Positions 1 to 10,429 of a DNA stretch of 64,000 bases are shown here, in pieces (position 1 is the first letter of the stretch; each line of letters opens with the position of its first letter). The DNA is from Rhodanobacter sp. OK091 (lineage in GTDB: Bacteria; Pseudomonadota; Gammaproteobacteria; Xanthomonadales; Rhodanobacteraceae), in contig NZ_FRCH01000004.1 of assembly GCF_900142825.1 (NCBI RefSeq), positions 62,001 to 126,000 of the forward strand. The letters are read 5' to 3'. The position numbers were made by a program, and so were the translations under genes. Under the pieces are notes generated by a model, which worked only from the letters and a program-made list of their open reading frames with translations, was not told the DNA's origin and searched no databases.

Positions 1-873
<873 letters not shown>

Positions 874-903
874 TCACCGGTATCGAACGGCCGTCCATAC
901 GGC

Positions 904-941
904 CAAATGAAACGGGGCGCCTAGGCGCCCCGTTTCATTTG
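904..941. terminator. Bidirectional rho-independent terminator
   Basis: This is a perfect 38-bp palindrome with an A-rich 5' end, a GGGGCGCC/GGCGCCCC core and a T-rich 3' end on both strands. It lies between the convergent icd and LysE-family genes, 31 bp after one stop codon and 25 bp after the other. The symmetry means it can terminate transcription from both sides. Confidence 0.85.
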
Positions 942-966
942 CACGCCATCTGGCATGCCGCTGACG

Positions 967-1599
967 TCAGCGCCGCGATTGCACCGCCATATGCGCGGCC
1001 AGCCCCGCCAGCACAGTGCCCATCAGCCAGCGCTGCGCGGCCAGCCATAACGGGCGGCCGGCCAGGAAGCCGGCGATGGTTCCGGCCATCAGCACGATCA
1101 GCGCGTTCACCGTGAGGCTGATCGCCATCTGGGTGGAGCCAAGCGCCAGCGATTGCTGCAACACGTTGCCGCGGCCGGGCGTAATGAACTGCGGCAGCAG
1201 CGACAGGTACAGCACCGCGGCTTTCGGGTTCAGCAGGTTGGTGAGGAAACCCATCGCGAACAGCTTGCGCGGCCGGTCGCGCTCGAGCTGCCTCACCTGG
1301 AACGGCGAACGGCCGCCGGGCCGCAGCGCCTGCCATGCGAGGTAGAGCAGGTAGAGTGCGCCGGCAAGGCGCAGCGCGTCGTAGGCCAGCGGCACCGTGA
1401 GCAGCAACGCGGTGATGCCGAGCACGGCGCACAGCAGGTACAGCACGAAGGCCAGCGCCACGCCGCCGAGCGAGATCAACCCCGCCGCGCGACCCTGGTT
1501 GATGGAGCGGGAGATCAGATAGACCATGTTGGGCCCCGGCGTCAGCGCGAGGCCGAGGGCGACGAGGGCAAACGCGAGCAGCTTGGATGGTTCAGGCAT
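967..1599 (-). CDS. LysE/RhtB family amino-acid exporter
   Basis: This is a small polytopic inner-membrane exporter of the LysE/RhtB family, which exports amino acids or related metabolites. It has 210 residues, the family norm. The N-terminal signature TPGPNMVYLISRS is the conserved LysE motif, and five to six hydrophobic segments follow. The start at 1599 (ATG) is chosen because AGGAG (1610-1614) lies 10 nt upstream. A GTG at 1608 is open but almost touches the Shine-Dalgarno sequence. The exact substrate cannot be read from the sequence. Confidence 0.88.
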   Translation of the reverse strand: MPEPSKLLAFALVALGLALTPGPNMVYLISRSINQGRAAGLISLGGVALAFVLYLLCAVLGITALLLTVPLAYDALRLAGALYLLYLAWQALRPGGRSPFQVRQLERDRPRKLFAMGFLTNLLNPKAAVLYLSLLPQFITPGRGNVLQQSLALGSTQMAISLTVNALIVLMAGTIAGFLAGRPLWLAAQRWLMGTVLAGLAAHMAVQSRR

Positions 1600-1821
1600 G
1601 GTGGGCACACTCCTAAAAGAGAATCAGGGGGTGCCCAGGCGCGCGGCTCGTGGTCGTCCGCGTTTCCCGATGGTGATCCATCCGAGGCGCCAGTTGCGCG
1701 AACGGGTGCCATGATATCGCAGCGCGGTTGCCCAACAACAGGTGGCCGCTTCATCGCCATCGAGGCGGTCAGTCAGCTTCATCCCGGCACAATGGCGCTT
1801 TCCGTGAATGGAGCAAGATCG

Positions 1822-2856
1822 ATGCGCTGGCCTGCCATGCTGTGCCTATTAGCCCTCACCGGCCTGTCACCGGCGTTCGCGCAATCGACAGCGACCACCG
1901 CGCCGCCGCCACCGGTGCCGTCGGACGCGGCCGAACTCGCCGCCGTGGTGGTGACCGGCGTGCAGCCGGGACCAGGGCTGTGGAAGGTGACCAGGAAAGA
2001 TCCGGCGACCGGCGATCATGTGCTGTGGGTGCTGGGCACGCTGTCGCCGTTGCCGCAGAGCGTGCAGTGGCAGTCGCACGAGCTGGAGCAGGTGATCAGC
2101 CAATCGCAGCAGGTGCTGTTGTCGCCGTCGGTCACGTTCAAGGCGGACGTCGGATTTCTCGGCAAGATGTTCCTGTTGCCTTCGGCCTACAGCGCGCGCA
2201 AGAACGACGATGGCCAGACGTTGCAGCAGGTGCTGCCGCCGCCGGTGTACGCGCGCTGGCAGCTGCTGAAACAGAAATACATCGGCAACGATCGCGGCAT
2301 CGAGCGCTGGCGGCCGATCTTCGTGGCGCAGGAGCTGTACCGGAAGGCGATCAAGGCCAATGGCTTGAGCAAGACCGGCGGCATCCAGGCCAACGTCGAC
2401 GCACTGGCCAAACGCTACGGCGTCAAAGAGGTGCCGACCAGCTACCAGGTGGTCATCGAGCATCCGCGTGCGGCGCTCCAGGCCTTCAAGAGTTCCGCGC
2501 CGCACGACACCACCTGCTTCATCCGCACGCTGGACAGCATCGAACAGGACATGCCGGCGATGAAGGCGCGCGCCAATGCCTGGGCCACCGGCGATCTGCA
2601 GGCTCTGCGTGAATTGCCCGACAGCGAGCGGCGCGACGCCTGTGTTTCGGCGCTCGCTACGGCCGGCTTCGCACACACGCTGGGGCTGGACGACGTACCG
2701 GCGAAGCAGCAGGCCGTCTGGCTGGCCGCTGCGCGTACGGCACTGGGCAGCAATGCGCAGACGTTCGCGATGCTGCCGATGGCCGAGCTGCTGAAATCGG
2801 ACGGTTACCTGGCGAAGCTGCAGGCCGAAGGCTATGAAGTCGAAGCGCCGGAGTGA
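1822..2856 (+). CDS. TraB/GumN family protein, exported
   Basis: This is a 344-residue protein of the TraB/GumN family (formerly DUF153). Members often have signal peptides and their biochemical role is unclear; a link to TIKI-type metalloproteases is known for the superfamily. A signal peptide is seen at residues 1-21 (hydrophobic LCLLALTGL, cleavage after AFA). The mature part has the family opening VLGTLSPLPQ, where members usually have GTxHxLP, followed by the QVLLSPSV strand. The start at 1822 is favoured by GGAG (1810-1813) 8 nt upstream. An in-frame ATG at 1792 would only lengthen the leader. The gene is monocistronic and followed by a REP pair. Confidence 0.8.
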   Translation: MRWPAMLCLLALTGLSPAFAQSTATTAPPPPVPSDAAELAAVVVTGVQPGPGLWKVTRKDPATGDHVLWVLGTLSPLPQSVQWQSHELEQVISQSQQVLLSPSVTFKADVGFLGKMFLLPSAYSARKNDDGQTLQQVLPPPVYARWQLLKQKYIGNDRGIERWRPIFVAQELYRKAIKANGLSKTGGIQANVDALAKRYGVKEVPTSYQVVIEHPRAALQAFKSSAPHDTTCFIRTLDSIEQDMPAMKARANAWATGDLQALRELPDSERRDACVSALATAGFAHTLGLDDVPAKQQAVWLAAARTALGSNAQTFAMLPMAELLKSDGYLAKLQAEGYEVEAPE

Positions 2857-2882
2857 ATAGCGCGGGATACCTGTGGGATACC

Positions 2883-2958
2883 TGTGGGAGCGGCTTCAGC
2901 CGCGATGCTCCTGGTTTTCGGAATATCGAGAAGCGTCGCGACTGAAGTCGCTCCTACA
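2883..2958. repeat. REP pair, GTGGGAGCGRCTTCAGYCGCG family
   Basis: Two inverted copies of a REP-type palindromic unit face each other: 2883-2907 and, reversed, 2932-2958. Each unit has a self-complementary CGRCTTCAGYCG core next to a GGAGC/GCTCC head. An 11-bp direct duplication (gggatacctgt) precedes the pair. The same family occurs at 55690-55762, with a variant at 57058-57146. Confidence 0.8.
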
Positions 2959-2963
2959 ACCGC

Positions 2964-3911
2964 TCAGGCGTCGCTGGCCAGGTCCAGCTGGGCGATCTCG
3001 TCGTGGGTCAGCTGCAGCGAAGTGGCGCCGAGCAATTCGTGCAGCTGCTCCACGCTGGTGGCGCTGACGATCGGCGCGGTGAGGCCGGGGCGTGCAATCA
3101 GCCACGCCAATGCGACCTGCGCCGGCGTGGCATGGTGTGCCGCCGCGACAGCATCTAGCGCGGCGAGCACCTGCAAGCCGTGCGGATTCAGGAATTTCTT
3201 TACGGCGCCACCGCGCGCCGTGCTCTTGGAAAGATCCGCCGCGCTGCGATATTTGCCGCTGAGGAAACCGCTGGCCAGCGCGTAGTAGCTGATCACGCCG
3301 ATGTGTTCCGCGCGGATCAGCGGCTCCAGCTCCTTCTCGTAACCGGTGCGGCTGACCAGGTTGTATTCCGGCTGCAGGCTTTCGTAGCGCGGCAGGCCGT
3401 GCTGCTTCGACACCGCCAATGCATCGGCGAAACGGTCGGCAGCGTAGTTGGACGCGCCGATCACGCGCACCTTGCCGGCTTCGATCAAGCGGGCGAATGC
3501 CCCTAGCGTTTCCGCCAGCGGCACACTGGCATCATCCTCGTGCGCCTGGTACAGGTCGATGTGGTCGCACTGCAGGCGTTGCAGCGAGCCGTCGACCGCC
3601 TGCTGGATGTTGACCGGTGACAGGCCGGGTTGCTCGGTCCACTTCGCCACCTTGGTGGCGATCAGCACCTGTTCGCGCTTGCCGCTGCGCTTGAGCCACT
3701 TGCCGATGATCGTTTCCGATTCGCCACCGCGATTGCCCGGCACCCACGCCGAATAGACGTCCGCCGTGTCGATCAGGTTGCCGCCGGCATCGACGAAGGC
3801 GTCGAGCAGTTCGAACGAACGCTTTTCATCGACGCTCCAGCCGAACACGTTGCCGCCGAAGGCGAGCGGGGCGACGGACAAAGACGATCGGCCAAGTGGA
3901 CGCTTGTGCAC
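2964..3911 (-). CDS. Aldo/keto reductase
   Basis: This is an NADPH-dependent aldo/keto reductase of the TIM-barrel family, 315 residues. The catalytic tetrad can be located as D and Y in DTADVYSAW, K in LIATKVAKW and H in LYQAHEDD. The N-terminus RPLGRSSLSVAPLAFGG is typical of AKR family 11/13-like bacterial enzymes. The start is placed at GTG 3911, which has GAGGT 8 nt upstream; an upstream ATG at 3947 would add 12 residues with no family match. The substrate is unknown. The 3' end is immediately adjacent to a REP pair. Confidence 0.9.
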   Translation of the reverse strand: MHKRPLGRSSLSVAPLAFGGNVFGWSVDEKRSFELLDAFVDAGGNLIDTADVYSAWVPGNRGGESETIIGKWLKRSGKREQVLIATKVAKWTEQPGLSPVNIQQAVDGSLQRLQCDHIDLYQAHEDDASVPLAETLGAFARLIEAGKVRVIGASNYAADRFADALAVSKQHGLPRYESLQPEYNLVSRTGYEKELEPLIRAEHIGVISYYALASGFLSGKYRSAADLSKSTARGGAVKKFLNPHGLQVLAALDAVAAAHHATPAQVALAWLIARPGLTAPIVSATSVEQLHELLGATSLQLTHDEIAQLDLASDA

Positions 3912-4016
3912 GGAGCAGCACCTCGGACTATGGGGAGCGGCAAGCATGCACGGGTCTGGCTAAAAAGAGCGTGACGTATCCGGGCGATGGCGTAACGAGC
4001 ACGGGTCAACTGGGGG

Positions 4017-4205
4017 TCAGCGTGGCCCGGCCAATCGCGGCCAGACCACCGCCGCGCAGCACTTCACCGCCATAGCGTTGGCCTTTTTCTTTGCAACATC
4101 CTTGTTCCGCTCTGCCTCGGTGCGCGTATCGGCACGCCAGTCCAGGTCTTCCTTGCGTACGAGATGGCCGTGCAGGGACAGTAGATCTTTCCAGATTGAA
4201 TTCAT
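4017..4205 (-). CDS. Hypothetical 62-residue basic protein
   Basis: This is an unrecognised small protein that begins MNSIWKDLLSLHGHLVRKED and continues with a charged Arg/Glu/Lys segment. It ends with an Ala/Cys-containing tail (residues 45-62, with VKCCAAVVWPRL). It is called real because the ATG at 4205 has a textbook AGGAG 8 nt upstream and the gene is divergent from the LysR gene at 4318. A longer open frame to 4550 runs through the LysR gene on the other strand and is a shadow. The divergent layout suggests, but does not prove, that the LysR protein regulates it. No function can be assigned. Confidence 0.55.
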   Translation of the reverse strand: MNSIWKDLLSLHGHLVRKEDLDWRADTRTEAERNKDVAKKKANAMAVKCCAAVVWPRLAGPR

Positions 4206-4317
4206 GGGAATGACTCCTGGGGAAAGCACGAGTTGCTTTGGGGTGGGTTCAAGATACGCGTGCGCCAGGGCGCCAAAAAGCGATATATTCGCAAGCCAGA
4301 CTTGAGGATTATTCAAG

Positions 4318-5241
4318 ATGGGAAAGTTGCCGTTAGGCCTGCTGCAACAATTCGTGCTGGTTGCCCGGCTGGGCAATCTGTCGCGCGCCGCGACGCAGGC
4401 GAACCTCACCGTCAGCGCGCTCAGCCACCAGATGCGGCAGCTGGAAGAGCGGCTGGAGCGCCGTTTGCTGGAGCGCGGCCCGCGCGGGGTCAAGCTGACG
4501 GTCGATGGCTGCGCGCTGCTGGAAGCGGTCGGCGAGCATTTCGACGGCATCGAGCACGCGTTGTCGCATTACCAGAAGCGCCGCAACGACACGCTGACCC
4601 TCAGTGCCAGTACCGGCATCATGTCGGGCTGGCTGGTGCCGCGCCTGCCGCGGCTGGTTGCCGTGCATCCCGAGCTGGAGCTCAACCTGCAATCGGGTTC
4701 GACCCTGGTGAACTTCGAGCGCGAGCCGGTGGATGCGGCGCTTCGCTACGGTCGTGGCGTATGGGCGGGACTGCATAGCGAGCGGCTGTTCGGCGAGTGG
4801 ATTGCCCCGATTGCCGCGCCTGTCCTGGTGGCGCGGATGGCCGATGCCGACCCGAACGATCTTTCGCAGTGGCCGCTGCTCGGCGATCCCAATCCGTCGA
4901 ACCGCTGGAAGGACTGGTTCGAGAAAGTCGGCGGTACCGTGCCGCGCCGTTACGTGGCGCACTTCGACAGTTTCGAGGCGCAGCGACATGCGGCGCTGGA
5001 AGGCCTCGGGGTGGCGATGGGCCGCATGGTGATGTCGAAGTCGCTGATCGACGCCGGTCGGCTGACGGTGCTTGGCAACCGCTACCTGCCGGTGGATGAC
5101 GCGTACTGGCTGGTCTATCCCGAACGCTCGAAAGAGCATCCCGGACTGCAAGTGTTTCGCGAATGGCTGCTCGCCGAAGCGGACGATTACTGCAGCCATT
5201 TGCCGGTGCCGGGCACAGGCAACACGGCGGCCGGGGATTGA
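4318..5241 (+). CDS. LysR family transcriptional regulator (GcvA-like)
   Basis: This is a 307-residue LysR-type regulator with an N-terminal winged helix-turn-helix (residues 4-62; LLQQFVLVARLGNLSRAA, then VSALSHQMRQLEERL) and a periplasmic-binding-protein-like effector domain from about residue 90. The segments ALRYGRGVWAGL and LGVAMGRMVM are typical of the GcvA/AmpR subgroup. GAGG lies about 10 nt before the ATG, and a TATATT sequence at 4284-4289 could be its -10. It is divergent from the small ORF at 4017-4205, the obvious candidate target. The adhC/frmA gene follows 68 bp downstream on the same strand. Confidence 0.9.
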   Translation: MGKLPLGLLQQFVLVARLGNLSRAATQANLTVSALSHQMRQLEERLERRLLERGPRGVKLTVDGCALLEAVGEHFDGIEHALSHYQKRRNDTLTLSASTGIMSGWLVPRLPRLVAVHPELELNLQSGSTLVNFEREPVDAALRYGRGVWAGLHSERLFGEWIAPIAAPVLVARMADADPNDLSQWPLLGDPNPSNRWKDWFEKVGGTVPRRYVAHFDSFEAQRHAALEGLGVAMGRMVMSKSLIDAGRLTVLGNRYLPVDDAYWLVYPERSKEHPGLQVFREWLLAEADDYCSHLPVPGTGNTAAGD

Positions 5242-5306
5242 CGCGGTTTCGCAAAACCGTCGCGCACGGCATGATGCTTCGCTGTGCATCGTCTGTCCGG
5301 AGTTGA

Positions 5307-6422
<1,116 letters not shown>

Positions 6423-6439
6423 CAGGCCGTAGAATAGGC

Positions 6440-6473
6440 GCACGCGGCCAGCCTCATTCTGCTGGCCGCGTGC
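6440..6473 (+). terminator. Hairpin terminator after frmA
   Basis: A 13-bp perfect stem (GCACGCGGCCAGC and its complement) with an 8-nt loop starts 17 bp after the frmA stop codon. Only a weak T-rich tail follows, so termination may be partial. Confidence 0.6.
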
Positions 6474-6513
6474 ATCCTTGCTTGCCATGTCTGATTGTCC
6501 ATAAGGTCGTCCT

Positions 6514-7176
6514 ATGAACCGCACCGCCATCCTTGTCGACGGCGCTTTTTTTCTTGCCCGCTACCGCAAGGTATACGGCGAGCGCGATGCAGGCGACGCG
6601 CGCGCCGTGGCGAAAACCGTATTCAGCATGGCATTGGAGCATCTGAAGGCGGTCGACCGTCCGCGCGAATCGCTGTACCGGATCTTCTTCTACGACTGCC
6701 CGCCGCTGGAAAAGAGTCTCGTCAAACCGGTCAGCGGTGACAGCATCGACTTCGGGCGCACCGGTGCAGCGGCGTTCCGGCGCGAGCTGCACGATCAGCT
6801 GCGCCGCCAGCGCAAAATGGCCTTGCGGCTGGGTAGGCTGTCCGAGCGCGGCGAATGGCAATTGAAGCGCAATGCCTACCAGCAATTGCGCGACGGCAGC
6901 CTGCATTGGGATGATCTCGGCGACGAGCATTTCGAACCGGACATGCGGCAGACCCAGGTCGACATGAAGATCGGCATCGACATCGCCGCACTGACCTACA
7001 AGAAGCTGGTCGACCAGATCATCCTGATCGCCGGCGATGCGGATTTCATTCCGGCGGCGAAGCTGGCGCGCTACGAAGGCATCGACTTCATCCTCGATCC
7101 GATGTGGCAGGGCATCGCGCCGGATCTGCATGAACATATCGACGGTTTGCAGTCGGTATGCCCACGACCGTTCTGA
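6514..7176 (+). CDS. NYN domain-containing protein (LabA/DUF88 family)
   Basis: This is a 220-residue protein with a PIN-like NYN nuclease domain. Conserved acidic positions are seen in TAILVDGAFFL (first Asp), in the middle segment VDMKIGIDIAAL, and in IILIAGDADFIPAAK (the characteristic GDADFxP motif). NYN proteins are predicted RNases acting on cytoplasmic RNA. The gene is alone between frmA and an exported methyltransferase-like gene. It is probably catalytically competent because all core acidic residues are present; the target is unknown. Confidence 0.88.
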   Translation: MNRTAILVDGAFFLARYRKVYGERDAGDARAVAKTVFSMALEHLKAVDRPRESLYRIFFYDCPPLEKSLVKPVSGDSIDFGRTGAAAFRRELHDQLRRQRKMALRLGRLSERGEWQLKRNAYQQLRDGSLHWDDLGDEHFEPDMRQTQVDMKIGIDIAALTYKKLVDQIILIAGDADFIPAAKLARYEGIDFILDPMWQGIAPDLHEHIDGLQSVCPRPF

Positions 7177-7245
7177 ATACCCGGTCTACACATGGTTTTC
7201 GTGATATTGCGGGCCGATAATGGCTAATACGCCAAGGAGCAATCG

Positions 7246-8202
7246 ATGAAGCGCGAGATGGAAGCGAAGGGGACGAAGATGGCAAAGATGAAACCGGTGC
7301 GCGTGGGCGCAGCGCTGTGGCTGGCAGTCTGCCTGGGCCTGCCGATGATGGCCGGCGCCCAAGTGGTGCCGGCGGCCTCGGTCGAGCCCGATCAGCCTGC
7401 CGACCAGTTGGTACCACCGACCAGTGCCGGCGATTTCACTTCGGCGCAGCTGGACAGCGCGCTGGCCGGCAGCTGGCGCTCGCCTGCGAACCGTGCCCGC
7501 GACGCGTATCGCCATCCGAAGGCGACCTTGCAGTTCTTCGGCATCCGACCGGATCAGACGGTGGTGGAAATCACGCCCGGTGGCGGCTGGTACAGCGAGA
7601 TCCTGGCGCCGCTGCTGCACGACAACGGGCACTACATCGCCGCCGTGCAGGCGCCCGCAGGCGACGGTGAAGCGCGTCGCGATGGCGATGCCCTGCACCG
7701 GAAGTTTGCAGCCGATACGGCGCATTACGGCAAGGCGAAGTTCGTCGAATTCGATCCGAAGGCGCCGGTGTTCGGCGCGCCCGGTTCGGCCGACCTGGTG
7801 CTCACCTTCCGCAACGTGCACAACTGGGTCATGGCCGATACCGCGCCGGCGATGTTCAAGGCGTTCTTCGCGGTGTTGCGGCCCGGCGGCGTGCTCGGCG
7901 TTGTCGATCATCGTGCCAGCGATGAGGCTTCGCTGGATACGGTGAAGCAGAGCGGCTACCTGCCGACCCGTTACGTCGTGAAACTGGCCACCGCAGCGGG
8001 CTTCGTGCTGGAGGAGAGCAGCGAGATCAATGCCAACCCGAAGGACACCAAGGATTATCCGAAGGGTGTGTGGACGCTGCCACCCACACTCTCGCTGGGC
8101 GAGCAGGACAAGGCGAAGTACCTGGCAATCGGCGAATCCGACCGGATGACTCTCCGTTTCATCAAGCCGTTGCCGCCGCCGCCCGCCGCATCGGCTCACT
8201 GA
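7246..8202 (+). CDS. Class I SAM-dependent methyltransferase-like protein with signal peptide
   Basis: This is a 318-residue protein. Residues 15-38 form a clear signal peptide (LWLAVCLGLPMMAGAQ), followed by a Rossmann methyltransferase fold. Motif I is VVEITPGGGWYSEILAPLL, the acidic ligand lies in a later strand (KFVEFDPKAP), and the NVHNW and LRPGGVLGVVDH segments match the family often annotated as predicted methyltransferase, exported. GGAG lies about 8 nt before the ATG at 7246. SAM is not expected in the periplasm, so the exported location is odd: it may bind another ligand or act on the cytoplasmic face. Substrate unknown. Confidence 0.85.
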   Translation: MKREMEAKGTKMAKMKPVRVGAALWLAVCLGLPMMAGAQVVPAASVEPDQPADQLVPPTSAGDFTSAQLDSALAGSWRSPANRARDAYRHPKATLQFFGIRPDQTVVEITPGGGWYSEILAPLLHDNGHYIAAVQAPAGDGEARRDGDALHRKFAADTAHYGKAKFVEFDPKAPVFGAPGSADLVLTFRNVHNWVMADTAPAMFKAFFAVLRPGGVLGVVDHRASDEASLDTVKQSGYLPTRYVVKLATAAGFVLEESSEINANPKDTKDYPKGVWTLPPTLSLGEQDKAKYLAIGESDRMTLRFIKPLPPPPAASAH

Positions 8203-8225
8203 AGGGGTCGCGAAAAACTGGCCCT

Positions 8226-8309
8226 CGTCATCCCAGCGAAAGCTGGGACCCGGTGACTCTATTCGTTGAAACCCAGGGGCGCTGGATCCCAGCTTTCGCT
8301 GGGATGACG
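8226..8309. repeat. REP pair, GTCATCCCAGCGAAAGCTGGGA family
   Basis: Two 23-bp inverted units (8226-8248 and 8287-8309) form one large stem-loop; each unit is also a small hairpin with a GCGAAAGC tip. The pair lies between the methyltransferase-like gene and rluE. A sequence variant of the same family is found at 17615-17709. Confidence 0.85.
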
Positions 8310-8362
8310 GTCCAGAGCAAGGGTTTTTGAGGTTTCCTGATAGACACGCGAGCCGGATCGCC

Positions 8363-8899
8363 ATGCTGATCGCATTGAACAAGCCGTACGGCGTACTGTG
8401 TCAGTTCACCGATCCGGAAGGGCGCCGCACGCTGGCCGAATTCGTCAGGCAAAAAGACGTCTATGCGGCTGGGCGTCTGGATCATGACAGCGAAGGCCTG
8501 TTGCTGCTGACCGACGATGGCCGGTTGGCGCATCAGCTGACCGACCCCCGCCACAAGCAGGCCAAAACCTATCTCGCGCAGGTCGACGGCGAGATCGACG
8601 AAGCGGCCGTGCAGGCCTTGCGTCGCGGGGTGCAGTTGAACGATGGCCCGACCTTGCCGGCGGAGGCGGTACGAATTGCCGAGCCCGACTGGTTGTGGCC
8701 GCGCGATCCGCCGGTGCGTTTCCGCAAGAGCATCCCCACCAGCTGGCTCAGCCTCACCTTGCGCGAAGGCCGCAATCGCCAGGTGCGGCGCATGACCGCG
8801 GCCGTGGGCTTCCCGACCTTGCGGCTGATACGCGTGCGGGTCGGCGACTACGCGCTGGACGGGCTCGCTCCCGGCGAAGTCCGGCACCTGTCCGGCTGA
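8363..8899 (+). CDS. rluE: 23S rRNA pseudouridine synthase E-like (RluE)
   Basis: This is a 178-residue pseudouridine synthase of the RsuA/RluE group, lacking the S4 domain, which matches RluE (U2457 of 23S rRNA in E. coli). The catalytic motif is [17 protein letters not shown], where the Asp of RLD attacks the target uridine. The C-terminal motif [12 protein letters not shown] and the strand [11 protein letters not shown] are also present. The ATG at 8363 starts right at the family N-terminus ([14 protein letters not shown]). An upstream TTG is open but lies in the REP region. Confidence 0.9.
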   Translation: MLIALNKPYGVLCQFTDPEGRRTLAEFVRQKDVYAAGRLDHDSEGLLLLTDDGRLAHQLTDPRHKQAKTYLAQVDGEIDEAAVQALRRGVQLNDGPTLPAEAVRIAEPDWLWPRDPPVRFRKSIPTSWLSLTLREGRNRQVRRMTAAVGFPTLRLIRVRVGDYALDGLAPGEVRHLSG

Positions 8900-9230
8900 G
8901 GCGAGCGGCGTTCCGCCGGCGAATGCGCACACCAACGAAGTCGGTCAATGGCAACCATTGATCGATAGGTGGTGCGAGCGTGGGCCTATGGCCGGAACCG
9001 GCCAACAACGGCCGATCGGCTGCAGCAAATGGCCGCCGCAAAGCGGTCACTCGGGAAGTATCGAGCGTCGCAGCGCAATGCGAAGGGCTCTTGGGAATCC
9101 CGGGGCGATTCAGTATCGCGTGACTGACATGGATTGGAACCTTCCGTGGCGATGGACACACCAAGCCAGGGTTCACGCAGGCATCGTCGCGCTCGCCGAT
9201 GGCATAACTTTATGGCATCGGTTTGCATGG
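8900..9230. other. Intergenic region at the left edge of the accessory island
   Basis: About 330 bases contain no convincing gene, tRNA or integrase. Codon use in the short open frames is not gene-like, and no attachment-site repeat could be recognised. It marks the change from core genes to the AT-richer island. Confidence 0.5.
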
Positions 9231-10061
9231 TTATCCGACGCGGCGGAATACCTCTATCCATGTACGCGCCGTCTTATGCGTCTTCACTAACTGCTTATCA
9301 TTTGAGAAGACGCCATCAAAGAAAGTCCCATAGGCGGCAATGAAAGCATCCACCTGATGATTTACCAACTTAGCGGTGCACGTTTTCGATTGAGCGCCTT
9401 GCGCCCCAAGATCCATCGCCAGAAGCACGTGGCAGAGACACGCTCTGAATATGAGAGTGTTTGCGACTTCCTGCCTCTTGGGCCAGCGGCCCACGTTAGG
9501 GTGCCCTCGCAGAACTCCGGTCACCTGGGTTACCAACTGATCAAACATGTGAGCCACCCCCTCGATGGACGGCACGTCACCCTTGCGGATGCTCGCGAGG
9601 TCTTCGCGTGAGAAGCCACGGGCAAATTCATCAATGCGTTCTCCCAGCCCGGAAGCCTCTTCCGCAAGGCCATCCATATGCTCCGCCGGAGATCTACTAT
9701 CGGACACGATGTGCCGGATCGCGCCCGCGTCGCCAGCCCGCGCCTGCTCAAGAAGTCGAGGGTATTCAGTAAACTCACGTGTTTGCTTCTCGGCGATCAT
9801 CCGGCGCTGAAGCCCAGCCTCGCGGCCGTGCAAGCCTGAACATACCTTTGTCGGTTTAAGGACTAGGACCTGCCGCGGAAATTCGCAGAGAACCTCCATG
9901 CTTCGGCACACTCCGTCCACCGCCCCCCTCTTATAGGCCTCCAGAAACAGAAAGTCCGGCAGGACAGCAAAGTGGGTGACCTTCTTTGCCAGATACTCCT
10001 GTAGTTTGGACGGCTTCCCGGGAAGCGGCACCAAAAAGTTGGAATCAATCACCATCCGCAC
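9231..10061 (-). CDS. PIN-like domain protein
   Basis: This is a protein of about 276 residues that begins VRMVIDSNFLVPL, the first strand of a PIN-like nuclease with its conserved Asp. It ends with DAFIAAYGTFFDGVFSNDKQL, which resembles the last acidic motif plus the S/T-N-D signature of PIN domains. The middle is helical and charged. PIN domains are metal-dependent RNases, often toxins or defence effectors. A GTG at 10061 has GGAG 7 nt upstream and an ATG at 10055 follows two codons later, so either could be the start. No antitoxin partner is seen beside it. The family call rests on the end motifs only. Confidence 0.55.
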   Translation of the reverse strand: MRMVIDSNFLVPLPGKPSKLQEYLAKKVTHFAVLPDFLFLEAYKRGAVDGVCRSMEVLCEFPRQVLVLKPTKVCSGLHGREAGLQRRMIAEKQTREFTEYPRLLEQARAGDAGAIRHIVSDSRSPAEHMDGLAEEASGLGERIDEFARGFSREDLASIRKGDVPSIEGVAHMFDQLVTQVTGVLRGHPNVGRWPKRQEVANTLIFRACLCHVLLAMDLGAQGAQSKTCTAKLVNHQVDAFIAAYGTFFDGVFSNDKQLVKTHKTARTWIEVFRRVG

Positions 10062-10429
10062 GCTATTGCTCCTCACGTTGTTGCTCCTGATATCCGCTAT
10101 GGATCGACCTCCGTCGGTCGAGCATCCCAGGTGTCGTCGAGTCAGCAAGGGCTGCGAGCGGCCAGGAGCTGTCGGTCGCGGCTCCCGCAAGTTGCCGAAT
10201 AGCAGTCGTTGGAAGCCTGCCTAGCCGGTGCTTGCGGCAGCGCGAGGAGGCGTGATTCCAGCGTCAGCCGCGTCAGGCTATACCAATTACGGTAAGCCGG
10301 ACGCAGCCCCGCCAAGTTCCTTCTACATCATGAGGTTGTGTTAACGTTCGCGGAGGCCAACACGGGATGTATAACCGGACCCACGCGTCCGTATATTCAA
10401 TAGTAAGCCCATCAAATGGAAGCCATGGC
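10062..10429. other. Region before the first integron cassette ORF
   Basis: About 370 bases separate the divergent PIN-like gene and the first cassette gene. No attI or attC site was recognised here, so the left boundary of cassette A is not defined. An open frame upstream of 10430 starts at ATG 10367 but lacks a ribosome site and a family match. Confidence 0.4.

Noticed and set aside
1153-1821. Long N-terminal extension of the TraB/GumN gene, antisense to the LysE gene
   Set aside because: It has no ribosome site and is Arg/Gln-rich antisense coding. The signal peptide and GGAG place the start at 1822.
4206-4550. Upstream extension of the small leftward ORF to 4550
   Set aside because: It runs antisense through the LysR gene; the ATG at 4205 with AGGAG is the credible start.
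10320-10366. Possible attI or third attC near GTGTTAACGTTCGC
   Set aside because: It lacks paired R''/R' and L''/L' boxes and a GTTRRRY core; only weak similarity to an attC arm.
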